Shown here piece after piece: positions 14,012-14,426 of a stretch of DNA of 14,426 bases. Each line of letters starts with the position of its first letter. The stretch's first letter is position 1. The notes below the pieces were generated by a model. It saw nothing but the letters and a program-made list of their open reading frames with translations, did not search any database and had not been told where the DNA came from. The position numbers and the translations under genes were made by a program. Origin of the DNA: Acetobacteraceae bacterium (GTDB lineage: Bacteria > Pseudomonadota > Alphaproteobacteria > Acetobacterales > Acetobacteraceae); contig JAFAHH010000779.1 in the NCBI GenBank assembly GCA_019237355.1, positions 1-14,426 of the forward strand, read 5' to 3'.

Positions 14012-14281
14012 CTACTTGATCCGGTTTGCGGAGATGTGCGCAGCCAAGTTCCGCAAGGATGCAAAAATCTGCCGGTTACGCTGGTCATCTGACTTCAGCT
14101 CGAAACCATACCGGCGCGATAGGGCGAGCGAGAGCTCAAGCGCGTCGATTGAATCGAGACCTAGGCCTTGCCGAAAGAGCGGCGCATCGGGCACGATTTC
14201 TTCAGGGCTGATCTCTAGATTGAGGGTATCGACGATTAGGCGGGCGAGCTGATGTTCAAGCGGCGATTTCGCCTCGCTCAT
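14012..14281 (-). CDS. Acyl carrier protein
   Basis: An 89-residue ACP. The phosphopantetheine site is GLGLDSIDALELS, with Ser44 as the attachment point. Helix 1 (LEHQLARLIVDTLNLE) and the ISPEEIVPDAPLF loop are typical of carrier proteins. The C-terminal half is unusually basic and Asn/Arg-rich for an ACP (DDQRNRQIFASLRNLAAH). ATG 14281 is chosen; TTG 14329 would add 16 unconvincing residues and collide with the divergent gene. It is the first gene of the nine-gene operon in this window. APE clusters often have two ACPs, and only one is here. Confidence 0.88.
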   Translation of the reverse strand: MSEAKSPLEHQLARLIVDTLNLEISPEEIVPDAPLFRQGLGLDSIDALELSLALSRRYGFELKSDDQRNRQIFASLRNLAAHISANRIK

Positions 14282-14332
14282 ACTTTTTTCTGGAGACGGA
14301 TTTTCCAATTCCTGCTCACGTCGGTGCAATAC
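14282..14332. promoter_or_regulatory. 51-bp divergent intergenic region, presumed control region
   Basis: This is the only gap between the ACP operon (minus) and the deacetylase-like gene (plus). Any operon promoter must sit here or inside the start of the divergent gene. I cannot name -35/-10 elements; the stretch TACTTTTTTCT near 14281-14291 is the AT-rich part. The call rests on gene arrangement alone. Confidence 0.3.
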
Positions 14333-14426
14333 ATGCGGCCACTCTATACCGGATCACACATACCCAGCCAACACATCACCTTCACGGTTGATGTAGAGGA
14401 TTATCGCCGGGGTCAGGGGCGAGACC
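14333..14426 (+). CDS. Start of a polysaccharide deacetylase-like protein, cut off at the window edge
   Basis: Only 31 codons are present. They read MRPLYTGSHIPSQH, then ITFTVDVEDYRRGQGRD. The TVDVEDY segment is the first-strand metal-binding motif of polysaccharide deacetylases (NodB/CE4 family), which normally sits close to the N-terminus, as here. It would act on an N-acetylated glycan or peptidoglycan. It is divergent from the ACP operon. No strong ribosome binding site is seen, and the identification rests on one motif. Confidence 0.6.
   Translation, partial: MRPLYTGSHIPSQHITFTVDVEDYRRGQGRD

Noticed and set aside
14333..14426. Minus-strand C-terminus of another upstream operon gene (frame ending LAGYV)
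   Set aside because: A short open frame exists, but it matches no cluster protein. The plus-strand frame carries the specific TVDVEDY motif instead.

Overview
The window is high-GC DNA. Small dispersed palindromic repeats, a CBS-pair protein, a DUF1328 membrane peptide and a long-form GlgE point to an alphaproteobacterium. A Hyphomicrobiales/Beijerinckiaceae-like relative is my inference from the repeat style; no rRNA or marker gene confirms it.

Layout. Positions 1-1494 (minus) hold the N-terminal 498 residues of a GlgE-type maltosyltransferase with a degenerate GH13-like front domain; the rest lies off the left edge. Next come a 53-residue DUF1328 membrane protein (1612-1773, minus), an unrecognised ORF (2008-2460, minus) and a two-CBS protein (2627-3058, plus). 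Positions 3059-4926 are a repeat-rich zone containing only one small glycine-zipper lipoprotein (3793-4107, plus). A PEP-CTERM-like secreted protein (4927-5709, plus) follows and converges on the main operon.

The main block, 14281 down to 5762 on the minus strand, is a nine-gene operon resembling aryl-polyene (APE)/type II fatty-acid-like clusters. In order it encodes an ACP, an AMP-forming acyl/aryl ligase, an ApeI-like hotdog dehydratase, an LpxL/HtrB-like acyltransferase, a LolA-like carrier, a 12-TM MMPL exporter, a FabF-like ketosynthase with intact Cys-His-His, a ketosynthase-like chain-length-factor type protein, and an ApeP-like dehydratase. Genes abut or overlap throughout. The inferred logic is that the ligase loads a starter on the ACP, the ketosynthase pair and dehydratases build a polyunsaturated chain, and the acyltransferase, MMPL and LolA proteins move it to the envelope. 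No ketoreductase, second ACP or thioesterase is present in the window. A divergent polysaccharide-deacetylase-like gene begins at 14333 (plus) and runs off the right edge.

The most striking observation is a 204-bp array of the same palindromic repeats that fill the 3.1-4.8 kb intergenic zone, inserted in frame in the chain-length-factor-like gene (6361-6564). It adds 68 residues just before the conserved C-terminus without a stop or frameshift.
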